Source of the DNA: Amycolatopsis echigonensis
GTDB taxonomy: Bacteria; Actinomycetota; Actinomycetes; Mycobacteriales; Pseudonocardiaceae
Length of the DNA: 64,000 nucleotides
Direction: 5' to 3'
Assembly: GCF_014174495.1 (NCBI RefSeq)
Contig: NZ_JACJHR010000003.1
Location: forward strand, 124,001-188,000
Shown here: positions 1 to 9,585 of the stretch, piece after piece
Layout: each line of letters begins with the position of its first letter
Numbering within the stretch: the first letter of the stretch is position 1
Notes under the pieces: generated by a model
What the model was told of the DNA's origin: nothing
The model's input: only the letters and a program-made list of their open reading frames with translations
Database searches by the model: none
Translations under genes and position numbers: made by a program

Positions 1-206
1 CCGACGACGCCGGTGCGACCGATGCCGGTGTGCACCTCGAAGCCGTCTTCAGTCAGCCGTCGGGCCAGCTCCGCTGCCGTACGGGTCTCAGTGAACGCCA
101 GCTCAGGATGACGGTGCAGATCGACGTACAGCGCTTCAAGCTCCGGCAGTGCCGCTTCAAGCGGAGCCAGGACACGCTCGGTGGTCTCGGTGGTCACGAT
201 GCTCAT
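1..206 (-). CDS. M20 family amidohydrolase/peptidase, N-terminal part (cut by window edge)
   Basis: Reading leftwards from an ATG at 206, an open frame runs to the window edge without a stop. The peptide starts MSIVTTETTERVLAPLEAAL and contains YVDLHRHPELAFTETRTA, the N-terminal signature of M20D amidohydrolases (hippurate hydrolase or IAA-amino acid hydrolase type), followed by a GFEVHTGIGRTGVVG segment. These are metal-dependent enzymes that remove acyl groups from amino acids. Only about 68 residues are visible, so substrate and catalytic residues cannot be judged. It is divergent from the methyltransferase gene with only about 19 bases between the two starts, so the promoters must overlap the coding ends. 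Confidence 0.85.
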   Translation of the reverse strand, partial: MSIVTTETTERVLAPLEAALPELEALYVDLHRHPELAFTETRTAAELARRLTEDGFEVHTGIGRTGVV

Positions 207-225
207 CGTGGCAGGCTTACCCACC

Positions 226-1731
226 GTGAGCACCAACACGCCTCTTCCCGACCTTTCCGACGACGTCTGCGCGCGGCTGCGCGAAGCGTTCCGACGCACG
301 GGCTACGACGCTGACGGCGTCGTCGACGCGCTCGGCGGCGCAGCGCACACGGCGCTCGGCCGCGGCGAGCCCGAACCCGCCCGCCGCGCGAGCCTCGACG
401 CCGGGGACCTTGGCGTCTTCATCCGGCTGTTCCTGCTCGGTCTCGCTGAGCCGGAGAAGGCGGTCTCGTCGGCGTTCGCGCCGCTCACCGCGGACGACGC
501 GGTGGCCGCGGGCGTCCTCCGGGCGGTCGGGGACGAGTTCCGCGCCGCGCTCGACATCCGCCCGCACGGCGACGACGACGGTTCGTGGTGGGTCGTCTCC
601 GACCTCGACGCCGACATGCTCGGCCACGTCGTGCCCGAGGACCACGTGCTCGGCGTCGGGCACGCGTCGCTGAGCCTGATCCGCGCGACCAGCCGCCGCC
701 CCGTCGGCACCCTCCTCGACCTGGGCACCGGCAACGGCGTCCAGGCACTGCACGCGACCAGACACGCACAGCGGGTGACCGCGACCGACGTGTCGGCCCG
801 CGCGCTCGCCCTGGCCGCGGGCACCTTCCGGCTGAACGAGCTGGAGGTCGAGCTGCTGCGCGGCGAATGGTTCGCGCCGGTCGCGCGCCGCCGGTTCGAC
901 CAGGTGGTGTGCAACCCGCCGTTCGTGGTAGGGCCGCCGCGCGTCGACTACACCTACCGCGACTCCGGCCTGGCCGGCGACGACGCGAGCGCGCTGGTCG
1001 TCCGTCAGCTGCCGAGCTTCCTCAACGACGGCGGCACCGGTCAGCTCCTCGCGTCGTGGCTGCACCGAAACGGCGAAGACTGGGGCGACCGCGTCTCGCG
1101 TTGGCTGCCGCCTGAGACCGACGCCTGGTTCGTACAGCGCGACGTCGCCGACCCAGGCCTGTACGTCGGCACCTGGCTGCGTGACGAAGGCATCGACCCG
1201 CGCTCGCCCGAAGGCCGCGCCAAGGCTGCGGCGTGGCTCGACTGGTTCACCGAAAACGACGTACAGGGCATCGGATTCGGCTTCGTGACGCTGCGGCGCG
1301 CGAACGGCCAGACGCCGACTGTTGTCTGCGAAGACCTGCGACAGGCTTACGACGACCCGCTGGGCCCTGAAGCAGCTAACTGGCTCGACCGCGTCGAGTG
1401 GCTGCGTACGCACGGCGACAACGTGTTGGACGTAGCGTTTCGGGTACCCGACACAGTGCTGCTCGAACGCGTCGATTCTCCTGGCGATGAAGGCTGGGAG
1501 ACGACCGTGCGCCGGTTGCACCGCACGGACGGCCCCGGTTGGCAGCACGAGGTCGACGAACTCACCACGCGGCTGCTCGCGGGTTGCCGCGGCGCGCTGC
1601 CGCTGTCGGATCTGCTGGACCTGTTGTCCGCCGCGCAGGGCCTCGATTCGGCTGAACTGACCGCCGCCGCTTTGCCGATCGTCCGCGAACTTGTGCGACA
1701 CGGCATGCTCGTGCCGGGTTCGCCGCAGTGA
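226..1731 (+). CDS. Class I SAM-dependent methyltransferase with NPPF motif
   Basis: A 501-aa protein. The central part holds SAM-binding motif I ([13 protein letters not shown]) and a VCNPPFVV motif, the NPP[FY] signature of N-methylating enzymes that act on adenine or glutamine amide nitrogen. An N-terminal region of about 140 residues (starting [18 protein letters not shown]) and a long C-terminal extension set it apart from small methyltransferases; it matches the actinobacterial DUF7059-type methyltransferases, whose target is not established. I chose GTG at 226 because upstream in-frame starts (181, 199) would overlap the divergent M20 gene. Its stop overlaps the dtd start by 4 bases (GTGA), so the two are translationally coupled. 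Confidence 0.85.
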   Translation: MSTNTPLPDLSDDVCARLREAFRRTGYDADGVVDALGGAAHTALGRGEPEPARRASLDAGDLGVFIRLFLLGLAEPEKAVSSAFAPLTADDAVAAGVLRAVGDEFRAALDIRPHGDDDGSWWVVSDLDADMLGHVVPEDHVLGVGHASLSLIRATSRRPVGTLLDLGTGNGVQALHATRHAQRVTATDVSARALALAAGTFRLNELEVELLRGEWFAPVARRRFDQVVCNPPFVVGPPRVDYTYRDSGLAGDDASALVVRQLPSFLNDGGTGQLLASWLHRNGEDWGDRVSRWLPPETDAWFVQRDVADPGLYVGTWLRDEGIDPRSPEGRAKAAAWLDWFTENDVQGIGFGFVTLRRANGQTPTVVCEDLRQAYDDPLGPEAANWLDRVEWLRTHGDNVLDVAFRVPDTVLLERVDSPGDEGWETTVRRLHRTDGPGWQHEVDELTTRLLAGCRGALPLSDLLDLLSAAQGLDSAELTAAALPIVRELVRHGMLVPGSPQ

Positions 1732-2153
1732 GGGCGGTTGCGGCGCGGGTAACCCGCGCGAGCGTGACCGTCGCGGGGGAGATCGCCGGAGAGATCAAAG
1801 AAGCGGGCCTGCTCGTGCTGCTGGGCGTGCACCGGGACGACGATCCCGCAAAAGCCGAAACGATGGCCCGCAAACTTCACGAACTCCGGTTGCTGCGGGA
1901 CGAAGAATCGTGCGCGACGACCGGCGCCCCGCTGCTCGTGGTGTCGCAGTTCACGCTCTACGGAGACACCCGCAAGGGCCGCCGCCCGTCGTGGACCGCC
2001 GCCGCCCGGCCGGAAATCGCCGAACCCCTGGTGGACGCCGTGGTCGCGGAACTGCGCGGCCGCGGCGCGACCGTCTCGACCGGACGGTTCGGCGCGGAGA
2101 TGGCGGTGGAAAGCGTGAACGACGGCCCGTTCACCGTTCTCGTTGAGGTCTAG
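1728..2153 (+). CDS. dtd: D-aminoacyl-tRNA deacylase
   Basis: A 141-aa protein, close to the usual 145 for DTD. It hydrolyses D-aminoacyl-tRNAs (and mischarged Gly-tRNA(Ala)) in the cytoplasm, recycling the tRNA. Both family signatures are present: [17 protein letters not shown] in the middle and NDGPFT near the C-terminus, which form the cross-dimer active site with the chirality filter. It starts with GTG overlapping the stop of the upstream methyltransferase. The two probably form a small operon. Confidence 0.97.
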   Translation: MRAVAARVTRASVTVAGEIAGEIKEAGLLVLLGVHRDDDPAKAETMARKLHELRLLRDEESCATTGAPLLVVSQFTLYGDTRKGRRPSWTAAARPEIAEPLVDAVVAELRGRGATVSTGRFGAEMAVESVNDGPFTVLVEV

Positions 2154-2296
2154 ACCACATTGGATCAGCCCGCGTAACATCGAAGGCACAGCGCGCGATT
2201 CGCACGCATTTCCCGGAGCGGACGGGTTCTCAGCAAAACCTCAGTTTTGGTGGAGCAACCGCGGGGCGGGTACGCCCGTCCTCATTTCAGCGAGCC

Positions 2297-2326
2297 GGGA
2301 ACGTTTCACCTTCCCGGAGCGTTGAG
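2297..2326 (+). promoter_or_regulatory. Putative ECF-type promoter of sigB
   Basis: GGGAAC at 2297-2302 and GTTGAG at 2321-2326 are separated by 18 bases. This is the GGAAC-N17/19-GTT arrangement recognised by actinobacterial SigE/SigH/SigR-type ECF factors. In Mycobacterium tuberculosis sigB is transcribed from a promoter of this kind. The start of transcription would lie about 100 bases before the sigB ATG. Sequence match only. Confidence 0.5.
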
Positions 2327-2430
2327 ACCGATGTCCAGCCAAGCCGGCTGGGCCCGCGGACACGGGATTCCACAGGCCCCGTTCCGCAGGCGCCGGCGAG
2401 ACACGTTCAGCCCGTGACCGGGGAGGCAGA

Positions 2431-3462
2431 ATGTCAGTCCAGACTCTCGAACGCGAAGCGCGCGGGATTCGCGAGCGCGGGATTCCAGCACAGCAGTCCG
2501 AGGAGCGGGTGAGCGTGGGGGCGCTCACCGACGCCGACCTCGACGCCCAGAGCCCCGCCGCCGACCTGGTGCGCGTGTACCTGAACGGCATCGGCAAGAC
2601 CGCGCTGCTCACCGCGGCCGACGAGGTCGAGCTGGCGAAGCGGATCGAAGCCGGGGTCTTCGCCCAGCACATGCTCGACACCGCCGAGGACCTCACGCCG
2701 CAGCGCCGCAAGGAACTGCGCGCGCTGGTGCGCGACGGCCACACCGCGAAGAACCACCTGCTGGAGGCCAACCTCCGGCTCGTGGTGTCGCTCGCGAAGC
2801 GCTACACCGGACGGGGCATGCCGCTGCTCGACCTGATCCAGGAGGGGAACCTGGGCCTGATCCGCGCGGTGGAGAAGTTCGACTACTCCAAGGGGTTCAA
2901 GTTCTCCACGTACGCCACGTGGTGGATCCGCCAGGCCATCACCCGCGGCATGGCGGACCAGGGCCGCACGATCCGGCTGCCGGTCCACCTGGTCGAACAG
3001 GTCAACAAGCTGGCCCGGATCCGCCGCGACCTGCACCAGCAGCTGGGCCGCGACGCGACGCACGAGGAACTGAGCGCCGAATCGGGCATCCCGGTGCACA
3101 AGATCTCCGACCTTCTCGACCAGTCCCGCGACCCGGTGAGCCTCGACATGCCGGTGGGCACCGAGGAGGACGCCCCGCTGGGCGACTTCATCGAGGACTC
3201 GGAGGCGACGGACGCCGAGAGCGCCGTGATCTCCGGTCTCCTGCAGGACGACCTCCGCCGCGTCCTGGCGACGCTGGACGACCGCGAACAGCACGTCATC
3301 CGGCTCCGCTACGGCCTCGACGACGGCCAGCCGCGCACGCTCGACCAGATCGGCAAGCACTTCGGCCTCTCGCGGGAGCGCGTGCGGCAGATCGAGCGCG
3401 AGGTCATGGCGAAGCTGCGCCAGGGCGAGCGGGCCGACCGGCTGCGGGCGTACGCCAGCTGA
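2431..3462 (+). CDS. sigB: SigB-type group 2 RNA polymerase sigma factor
   Basis: A 343-aa sigma-70 protein lacking the long N-terminal region 1.1 of the primary factor. Visible in order: region 1.2 ([21 protein letters not shown]), region 2 with [21 protein letters not shown] and the -10 recognition segment [13 protein letters not shown], region 3, and region 4 with the helix-turn-helix [19 protein letters not shown]. Length and sequence fit SigB of mycobacteria and relatives, a stress and stationary-phase sigma factor. GGGAGG at 2421 precedes the ATG. The upstream ECF-like promoter supports stress control. The next gene downstream is more than 800 bases away, so it is probably monocistronic. 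Confidence 0.93.
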   Translation: MSVQTLEREARGIRERGIPAQQSEERVSVGALTDADLDAQSPAADLVRVYLNGIGKTALLTAADEVELAKRIEAGVFAQHMLDTAEDLTPQRRKELRALVRDGHTAKNHLLEANLRLVVSLAKRYTGRGMPLLDLIQEGNLGLIRAVEKFDYSKGFKFSTYATWWIRQAITRGMADQGRTIRLPVHLVEQVNKLARIRRDLHQQLGRDATHEELSAESGIPVHKISDLLDQSRDPVSLDMPVGTEEDAPLGDFIEDSEATDAESAVISGLLQDDLRRVLATLDDREQHVIRLRYGLDDGQPRTLDQIGKHFGLSRERVRQIEREVMAKLRQGERADRLRAYAS

Positions 3463-4296
3463 GTTTCTTCCCTCTCCGGGACCGGGATTCGGGACCCGGT
3501 CTCCGGCGAGGGCGGAGAAGCCGGTCCGCGAGCTGATTCAGGCTTCCGCGGCGGACTGACCGGGCGCGGGGTCCGGTGAGCCCGGCCGCGGCGAGCACGC
3601 GGGCACGCAGGTCGCGGTTTTCCGCGGGGACCGGGTGGGGCCGGTCAGGCGGGACGGAAGACTTCGGCCAGAAGATTGTTTCGATGGGCAGCGGTTCGCG
3701 CCGCTGGTTGCGCGGAACCCCCGGTTCGGCTTCCGGACCGGGGGTTTTGTCTTGTCCGGGCCCCGGATTCGCCGGCCCGGTCGCGGCGATGACCGGGGTT
3801 CGGATTGTCGGCACATCGCCTCATCGCCATCACCAGCCTCAGTAGCCCCCAAAAGCCACTTGAGTCACTTGAGCCACTTCTGGTGGACAAGATCCTCCTT
3901 TTCTGTCTTTATTTATCCGATTTGTCCAAGTTCTACTGGCACCCACCGCAATCCCGTCACCACTCCGCGCACCCGATCGTGGAATTCGTTGCTCATTCGC
4001 GTTTGGCCGTTCTGGGCAGTGGGTAGCAAGCGTTCGCGATCCCCGCCGTGCGGCGTCCGGTCAACGCGCCGGCGGGGTCCCGTTAGTCACGCGGGGCGGG
4101 TGTGTGCGCATCCGGTCCGCTTTCCCCGGGAGGTCGGGTCCGTCGGGGTGGGCCCGGCCTCCCGACCTTGCCCTGCGAAAACCCGCGGGAACCACCGTCG
4201 GCGTGCGCTATCCCACAGCGCCCCCGCGCCGGTGCGACCGGGCGGAACCCGCTGAGTACCGTGGGCCAATCCCGATCAGGGCAAAGGAGCCTCGCT
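3463..4296. other. 834-base intergenic region between sigB and fumarase
   Basis: No convincing gene is seen. Open frames here have poor actinobacterial codon bias. It contains a strong hairpin (3716-3748), a markedly AT-richer patch around 3840-3950, and three tandem copies of a CACTTGAG-type 9-mer at 3857-3880 (the third only partial). The section 3560-3715 is rich in small self-complementary segments and could be an RNA, but I cannot assign a family. Confidence 0.5.
3716..3748 (+). terminator. Hairpin terminator downstream of sigB
   Basis: Perfect 10-bp stem AACCCCCGGT (3716-3725) pairing with ACCGGGGGTT (3737-3746) around an 11-base loop, followed by TTTTGT. It sits 254 bases after the sigB stop, so it may end a long sigB 3' UTR or a separate small RNA. 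Confidence 0.65.
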
Positions 4297-5958
4297 GTGC
4301 CGCCCACCACGTTCCAGCACACCGAAGTCCTGCCGCTCGGCAAGGACACCACCACCGAGTACCGGCTGGTCACCGCCGACGGCGTCGAGACCGTCGAAGC
4401 CGCCGGGCGGAAGTTTCTGAAGGTCGACCCGGAGGCGCTGACGACGCTCGCGCGCACGGCGATCACCGACATCCAGCACCTGTTGCGTACGTCACACCTG
4501 CAGCAGCTGCGCGCGATCGTCGACGATCCCGAAGCCAGCGGCAACGACCGTTTCGTCGCGATGGACCTGCTCCGCAACGCGGCCATCTCGGCCGGCGGCG
4601 TGCTGCCGATGTGCCAGGACACCGGCACCGCGATCGTCATCGGCAAGCGCACCGAGGGCGTCCTGTCCGGCGGCGACGACGAGCGCGCGCTGTCGAAGGG
4701 CATTTTCGACGCCTACCAGCAGCTCAACCTGCGCTACTCGCAGATGGCGCCGATCAACTTCTGGGAAGAGCGCAACACCGGCACGAACCTGCCCGCGCAG
4801 GTCGAGCTGTATCACAAGGATTCCGACGCGGCAGACCCGTCGTACGAGTTCCTGTTCATGGCCAAGGGCGGCGGCAGCGCCAACAAGACGTTCCTGTACC
4901 AGGAAACCAAGGCGGTCCTGAACCCGAAGCGGCTCGCCCGGTTCCTGGACGAGAAGCTGCGCAGCCTGGGCACCGCCGCGTGCCCGCCGTACCACCTGGC
5001 GATCGTCGTCGGCGGCATGTCGGCGGAGTTCAACCTCAAGGTCGCGAAGCTCGCCTCCGCGCGCTACCTGGACAACCTGCCGACCGAGGGTTCCGAGCTG
5101 GGCCACGCGTTCCGCGACCACGACCTCGAGCAGCAGGTGCTGGAGATGACGCGCCAGTTCGGCATCGGCGCGCAGTTCGGCGGCAAGTACTTCTGCCACG
5201 ACGTCCGCGTGATCCGCCTGCCCCGGCACGGCGCGAGCTGCCCGGTCGGCGTCGCTGTGTCGTGCTCGGCCGACCGCCAGGCGAAGGCGAAAATCACGAG
5301 CGAGGGCGTCTTCATCGAGCAACTCGAACGCGACCCGGCCCGCTTCCTCCCGGACGTCACCGAGGACGACCTGTCCGACGAGGTCGTGTCGGTCGATCTC
5401 AACCAGCCGATGGACCAGATCCGCGCGCAGCTGTCGCAACTGCCGGTGAAGACGCGCCTGTCGCTGACCGGCCCGTTGGTCGTGGCACGCGACATCGCGC
5501 ACGCCAAGATCGCCGAGCGCCTGGACGCCGGCGAGGAGATGCCCCAGTACCTCCGCGACCACCCGGTCTACTACGCGGGCCCGGCGAAGACCCCGGACGG
5601 CTACGCGTCCGGCTCGTTCGGCCCGACGACGGCCGGCCGGATGGACTCGTACGTCGCCCAGTTCCAGGCAGCGGGCGGCTCGCTCGTGATGCTGGCGAAG
5701 GGCAACCGCTCGAAGCAGGTCACCGCCGCGTGCAAGGAACACGGCGGCTTCTACCTGGGCTCGATCGGCGGCCCGGCCGCGCGGCTGGCGAAGGACTGCA
5801 TCAAGAAGGTCGACGTCCTCGAGTACGCCGAACTCGGCATGGAAGCAGTCTGGAAAATCGAGGTCGAAGAGTTCCCCGCGTTCATCGTCATCGACGACAA
5901 GGGCAACGACTTCTTCTCCGAGACCAGCGAACCGGTGCTGCAGATCAGCTTCCGCTGA
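4297..5958 (+). CDS. Class I (iron-sulfur) fumarate hydratase
   Basis: A 553-aa protein of the FumA/FumB class: reversible hydration of fumarate to L-malate in the TCA cycle, using a [4Fe-4S] cluster. The family segments [31 protein letters not shown] and [21 protein letters not shown] carry the likely cluster cysteines; the C-terminal half is the beta-type domain ([12 protein letters not shown]). The frame is open further upstream, but I place the start at GTG 4297 ([12 protein letters not shown]) because AAGGAG at 4284-4289 is correctly spaced and similarity begins there. This class is oxygen-sensitive and heat-labile, unlike class II FumC. Confidence 0.93.
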   Translation: MPPTTFQHTEVLPLGKDTTTEYRLVTADGVETVEAAGRKFLKVDPEALTTLARTAITDIQHLLRTSHLQQLRAIVDDPEASGNDRFVAMDLLRNAAISAGGVLPMCQDTGTAIVIGKRTEGVLSGGDDERALSKGIFDAYQQLNLRYSQMAPINFWEERNTGTNLPAQVELYHKDSDAADPSYEFLFMAKGGGSANKTFLYQETKAVLNPKRLARFLDEKLRSLGTAACPPYHLAIVVGGMSAEFNLKVAKLASARYLDNLPTEGSELGHAFRDHDLEQQVLEMTRQFGIGAQFGGKYFCHDVRVIRLPRHGASCPVGVAVSCSADRQAKAKITSEGVFIEQLERDPARFLPDVTEDDLSDEVVSVDLNQPMDQIRAQLSQLPVKTRLSLTGPLVVARDIAHAKIAERLDAGEEMPQYLRDHPVYYAGPAKTPDGYASGSFGPTTAGRMDSYVAQFQAAGGSLVMLAKGNRSKQVTAACKEHGGFYLGSIGGPAARLAKDCIKKVDVLEYAELGMEAVWKIEVEEFPAFIVIDDKGNDFFSETSEPVLQISFR

Positions 5959-5979
5959 TTCCCCTCGCGCGCGCCGAGG

Positions 5980-6417
5980 TCAGCCGGGAAACATCCCGCC
6001 CAACCGGGCGAGGGTCTTCTCGATGGCCTCGGCGTTGCGCCGGGGAAACCCCAACAACCGAATCGCGAGCGGCGACCGCGCGGTAGACCAATCGAACGTC
6101 TCGGTGACTTCAGTGCGCCCGTCCCCCGCCGGCTCAAGCAGCCAGCGCCACCGATGCCCGGAGAAGTGCCGCCAGGCGATCAGCCGATTCTCCTCGAACT
6201 CGACCACGGTGTTCTGAATCCGGTACGGCGCACCCATCCGCATCTCCATGCCGAACCGCGCCCCCAACGACAACCGCGCAGGCGCCGACCCCCGACTGGC
6301 CCGCACCGTCCCCGACCCGTCAATGAGCGGATGCTGAGCCGGATCAGCAAGCAACGCGAAAATCTGCTCCGGCGCAGCAGCGACAACGGCACTGCGCGAA
6401 ACCTGGCGAGTTCCCAT
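5980..6417 (-). CDS. SRPBCC (START-like) family protein
   Basis: A 145-aa protein starting MGTRQVSRSAVVAAAPEQIF, the typical first strand and helix of polyketide cyclase/AHA1-like SRPBCC folds, which form a hydrophobic ligand cavity. Later segments (RLIAWRHFSGHRWRWLLEP, TEVTETFDWSTARSPL) fit the family. Start taken at ATG 6417 because the longer open frame upstream is Gly/Arg-rich with no similarity. It is convergent with fumarase (21-base gap). The ligand is unknown; many actinobacterial members are uncharacterised. Confidence 0.8.
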   Translation of the reverse strand: MGTRQVSRSAVVAAAPEQIFALLADPAQHPLIDGSGTVRASRGSAPARLSLGARFGMEMRMGAPYRIQNTVVEFEENRLIAWRHFSGHRWRWLLEPAGDGRTEVTETFDWSTARSPLAIRLLGFPRRNAEAIEKTLARLGGMFPG

Positions 6418-6829
6418 AGCCGCAGAGCCTAGGGCCCTACCGCCACCGAGGCCATCGACGCACCCCCGCGAACAGTCCCTCTCCTCGAACGCGCGCACCC
6501 GCCACAGTGTCCACTGTGGACCAGCCACCCCACCCCCGCGCACCCAACGCGACCACGCACCAAGCCGCGCACCCAACCGCCACCGACGCACCCAACCATC
6601 GGTGCACCCACACCCTCCCCCGCACCCCGATACGAAGCCTCCCTGCGGTCTGGGGGTGCTTGTCAAGGCATCTTTCCCGCCTTGACAAGCACCCCCAGAC
6701 CGTCAGCACACTCGGGCTTCGGGGTGCCCCACGCCATCCCCACAGCAATGTCGCCGCCAGGCGACGAGACGAACGATCCCCCGACAGCACCGTCCGGCCC
6801 ATCACCCACCCGGCCTCACCAACCCGGCA
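6418..6829. other. 412-base intergenic region with repeated hairpin element
   Basis: No gene is supported. The stretch 6500-6640 is strongly C-rich on the + strand (CACCC- and ACCAAG-like runs). The rest is occupied by the hairpin repeat at 6604-6727. Confidence 0.6.
6604..6727. repeat. Dispersed hairpin repeat, copy 1
   Basis: A perfect 23-bp inverted repeat: left arm 6646-6668 ending TGCTTGTCAAGG, loop CATCTTTCCCG (6669-6679), right arm 6680-6702. It is flanked by a conserved left block ending CACCCCGATACGAAGCC (6604-6639) and a partly complementary right block around GGCTTCGGGGTG (6714-6727). A second copy lies at 21846-21967 with the same core and loop, but its outer stem bases differ in both arms so that pairing is kept. 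It lies downstream of the lipoprotein gene. Possible roles are bidirectional terminator or small mobile repeat. Confidence 0.85.
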
Positions 6830-7336
6830 TCACCGAGGCGGAGACTGCTTCAACACCACAGTCCTCTCCCCCAACGGCGCCCCCAACGCCACCGAAATCA
6901 CCGGATGCCGCAGATCCATCGTGCACATCTGCCCGGTCTGCGCCTTGGTCTCGCTCAAATCCACGACCACCTTCTGCGCAGTCTGCGCAACAGCTTCCCC
7001 GAGCGCGTGCCCGCAGCCGCCTTCCTCTGCGCGCACCACCAGCACCGTCCCCCCGTTGTCCGAATAGACCTCCTTCGGGAACGTCTTGGGCAGCGCGGTC
7101 CCATCCACCCGGTTGTCCGGAACCCGGACCGCGCCCCGCGGCGGGTCGAACTGGGGTTTGCCCGGCGGCGGCACCGAGGGCGAGCTGCTTGCGCTGCCGC
7201 CCTGCGGAGCGGTCTCGGACCCGGACGCTGGTGCGTTCGCCATGTTCGTCGGGCCGCCGCACGCGGCCGCCATCGTGAGCACCAGTGCCGCGCCTGCCAG
7301 TCGTGTCGTTCCGATCAGCTTCCTCGAGTACCTCAT
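6830..7336 (-). CDS. Secreted lipoprotein, paralogue of next gene
   Basis: A 168-aa protein with a lipoprotein signal: MRYSRKLIGTTRL, hydrophobic core, then lipobox AAAC. A Ser/Pro/Gly-rich linker is followed by a compact domain with two conserved cysteines (EEGGC and GQMC) and a C-terminal LGAPLGERTVVLK motif. The neighbouring gene 7381-7893 has the same architecture and motifs, so this is a tandem duplication. Function unknown; the pair of cysteines could form a disulfide outside the membrane. Start at ATG 7336 chosen because it begins the signal peptide. Confidence 0.8.
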   Translation of the reverse strand: MRYSRKLIGTTRLAGAALVLTMAAACGGPTNMANAPASGSETAPQGGSASSSPSVPPPGKPQFDPPRGAVRVPDNRVDGTALPKTFPKEVYSDNGGTVLVVRAEEGGCGHALGEAVAQTAQKVVVDLSETKAQTGQMCTMDLRHPVISVALGAPLGERTVVLKQSPPR

Positions 7337-7380
7337 GATCCTTGGACGGCACGAGCGCCGCGGCGGGTTGCACCCGATCT

Positions 7381-7893
7381 TCACGGACCGGGCTTCAGCA
7401 CCAATTCGCGTCCGCCCAGCGGCGCGGCGAGCCGGACCGGCAACGAAATCTCCCGCACGTGCATCGGGCACATCTGCCCGTGCGGCGGCTTGGTGATCGT
7501 CACCACCACGACGACCTGAGTCGCCGTCTGCTCCCCTGCCTTCGCACTGATCTTGTCGCATCCGCCCTCCTCGGCCTGGATCACGACGACCGTGCCGCCC
7601 TCGGCGAGCGTGACGTCGTGCGGGTAGCCAGCCGGCAGTGCCGAAGCGTTGATCTGCCCCGGAGCAAGCGAGGTATCCCCAGGCGGTACGCCCTGGGTAG
7701 GACGGCTATTCGGCGGCGCTGACGTCGGCGGCGGCGCGACCGACGACGAAGACGGCGGCGGGGAGGAAACCGACACCGAACTGGACGGCGGGGACGCCGA
7801 GGAACTCGGCGCGGCCACGGTTCCGTTGCCCCCGCACGCCGCGACCGTCAGCAGCAGCGCGCTCGCTCCCACGATTTTCCCTGTAGTCCGCAT
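7381..7893 (-). CDS. Secreted lipoprotein, paralogue of previous gene
   Basis: A 170-aa protein: signal peptide MRTTGKIVGASALLLTVAAC with lipobox VAAC, a long Ser/Pro linker, then a domain with GGTVVVIQAEEGGC and HGQMC, ending LAAPLGGRELVLK. The domain aligns over its length with the downstream lipoprotein, including both cysteines. 44 bases separate the two genes, so they are probably co-transcribed. It starts 54 bases after the phosphonate operon end. No known domain recognised. Confidence 0.82.
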   Translation of the reverse strand: MRTTGKIVGASALLLTVAACGGNGTVAAPSSSASPPSSSVSVSSPPPSSSSVAPPPTSAPPNSRPTQGVPPGDTSLAPGQINASALPAGYPHDVTLAEGGTVVVIQAEEGGCDKISAKAGEQTATQVVVVVTITKPPHGQMCPMHVREISLPVRLAAPLGGRELVLKPGP

Positions 7894-7946
7894 GCAACGC
7901 GGACGGAATTACGGCCCCGGAGGTTGCACCCGAGCGCAAAACTGCT

Positions 7947-8744
7947 TCACCGAGCCGAAGCCTTCCCTCGCACCAGCCCCAGCAGCACCACTCCGGCCAG
8001 CGTCACCACCAGCAACAGCACCGTGCTCGCCGACGCGAGAAACACCTGTCCCCGGTCAGTCAGGGTGAAAATGGTCGCCGGGAGCGTCCGCCAGTCCGGC
8101 GGGTACAGCATCATCGTCGCGCCCAATTCGCCCATCGACATCGCCAGCGCCAAACCGGCCGAAGCCGACATCGCGGGCAGCAGCACCGGCAACCGGACCC
8201 GCAGCAGCACTCGCACCGGACGCGCGCCGAGGCTCGCCGCGGCCTGCGCGAGCAGCGGATCAACGCGTTGCAGCGCGGCGGAAACCGTGCTGTACGCGAA
8301 GGGCAGCAGGATCATCAGGTGTCCGGCCAGCACGATCCAGCGCGTGCCGTTGAACGCCAGCGGCGGACGGCTGAACGCGATCAGCAACGCGAGGCCGAGC
8401 ACCACCGACGGCACCGCGATCGGCAGGTGGAACAGCGAATCCGCGATCCGGCGCAGCCGCGGCGGCGCGTGGTCGACGGCCAGCGCGGCCCAGGTCCCGA
8501 TCAGCACCGAGACCAGCGAAGTGATCACACCGGTCTGCACGCTCACCGACAGGCTCGCGAACGTCTCGCCGGACAGCGCCTCGGCGTAATGCGCCCCGGT
8601 GAGCCCGCTCGGCAGCATGCCGGTCCAGCTTCCGGCGAACGACGCCAGCACGATCATCACCAGCGGCGCGGCCACCACGGCAAGGAACACCACGCCGAAC
8701 ACCAGCCACACCAGCAATCGGCTACGCCGCGTCCACAGCAGCAC
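7947..8744 (-). CDS. ABC transporter permease (2-aminoethylphosphonate type, second permease)
   Basis: A 265-aa inner-membrane permease with about six hydrophobic segments and the EAA loop (AQAAASLGARPVRVLLRVRLPVL) that contacts the ATPase. It belongs to the Fe3+/phosphonate/spermidine-type MetI-like family; with its neighbours it fits the PhnV-like subunit of 2-aminoethylphosphonate importers. Start GTG 8744 is preceded by GGAGGAGG. It overlaps the upstream permease gene by 23 bases, so stoichiometric coupled synthesis is likely. Last gene of the phosphonate operon. Confidence 0.85.
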   Translation of the reverse strand: MLLWTRRSRLLVWLVFGVVFLAVVAAPLVMIVLASFAGSWTGMLPSGLTGAHYAEALSGETFASLSVSVQTGVITSLVSVLIGTWAALAVDHAPPRLRRIADSLFHLPIAVPSVVLGLALLIAFSRPPLAFNGTRWIVLAGHLMILLPFAYSTVSAALQRVDPLLAQAAASLGARPVRVLLRVRLPVLLPAMSASAGLALAMSMGELGATMMLYPPDWRTLPATIFTLTDRGQVFLASASTVLLLVVTLAGVVLLGLVRGKASAR

Positions 8745-9585
8745 GACGGCCTCCTCCCCCGACCACTCGCCGGTAAACCGCGTAGAGGGCCAGCGACAGC
8801 ACCACATTGACCACCGCGACCACCGACGCGGACGGGAAGTCGAACGTGACGATCCCCTTGCCGTACACCAGCATCGGCAACGTCGAGACACCCTTGGCAC
8901 CGAGGAACAGCACAATGCCGAACTCGTTCATCGTCAACAGCAGCACCAGGCACGCCCCGGACGCCAGCGACGGCAACGCTTCCGGCAGCACGACCCGCCA
9001 CAACACGCGACCTGGCCGCGCGCCGAGACTCGCCGCCACGTCCAGTTGCCCCGACGGAACTTGGCTGAACGCGGCGAGCGCGGGCCGCATCACGAACGGC
9101 GTGTAGAAGGTGATCTCAGCGAGCAGCACGCCCCACGGCGAGTACAGAAACCCCGCGGTGCCAAAGACTCCCGCACCGCCGTAAAGGAACGTGAAGGCCA
9201 GTGCGATCAGGAACGACGGGAACGCCAGCACCGTGTCCACCAGCCGGGCCAGCACCGTCGCCCCGGGGAACGGGACGAACGCGACAACCAGCGCGAGAAA
9301 TCCGCCGAGCAGCACGCAGCCGACGGTGGACCCCAAGGCCAGCAACACCGTCTGCCACACCGCGCGGCCGAATTCCGGCGACGACAGCACTTGTGCCCAC
9401 ACCGAAAGCCCGAAACTGCCGTCCTGCGCGGTGAACGACTGCAGGATCACCAGCACCAGCGGGTAGCCGAAGAAGCCGGCGACCACGATCGCGGGCGGGA
9501 GCAGCCAGCCGATCCGGTACCGGCGGGGCCGGGTACCACGGCGAATGGGGGCGACCGAGGCGGCGTCGAGGGCGAGGCCGGTCAT
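8722..9585 (-). CDS. ABC transporter permease (2-aminoethylphosphonate type, first permease)
   Basis: A 287-aa membrane protein beginning MTGLALDAASVAPIRR, with about six transmembrane segments and an EAA loop (DVAASLGARPGRVLWRVVLPEALP). It pairs with the downstream permease to form the channel of the importer. PhnU-like by context. Its start overlaps the ATPase gene stop (4 bases, ATGA) and its end overlaps the next permease. ATG 9585 was chosen because the continuous upstream frame belongs to out-of-frame sequence of the ATPase gene. Confidence 0.87.
   Translation of the reverse strand: MTGLALDAASVAPIRRGTRPRRYRIGWLLPPAIVVAGFFGYPLVLVILQSFTAQDGSFGLSVWAQVLSSPEFGRAVWQTVLLALGSTVGCVLLGGFLALVVAFVPFPGATVLARLVDTVLAFPSFLIALAFTFLYGGAGVFGTAGFLYSPWGVLLAEITFYTPFVMRPALAAFSQVPSGQLDVAASLGARPGRVLWRVVLPEALPSLASGACLVLLLTMNEFGIVLFLGAKGVSTLPMLVYGKGIVTFDFPSASVVAVVNVVLSLALYAVYRRVVGGGGRRAAVDAA

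Noticed and set aside
217..1701. 494-codon minus-strand frame opposite the methyltransferase
   Set aside because: Antisense shadow of a gene with SAM and NPPF motifs; sequence has no family features.
3635..4255. Open frames in the sigB-fumarase gap, including 73 codons at 3805
   Set aside because: Composition and codon use do not fit coding DNA; AT-rich patch breaks any bias.
4102..4296. N-terminal extension of fumarase (65 codons)
   Set aside because: No similarity to the family, Pro/Arg-rich, and a good ribosome site precedes GTG 4297.
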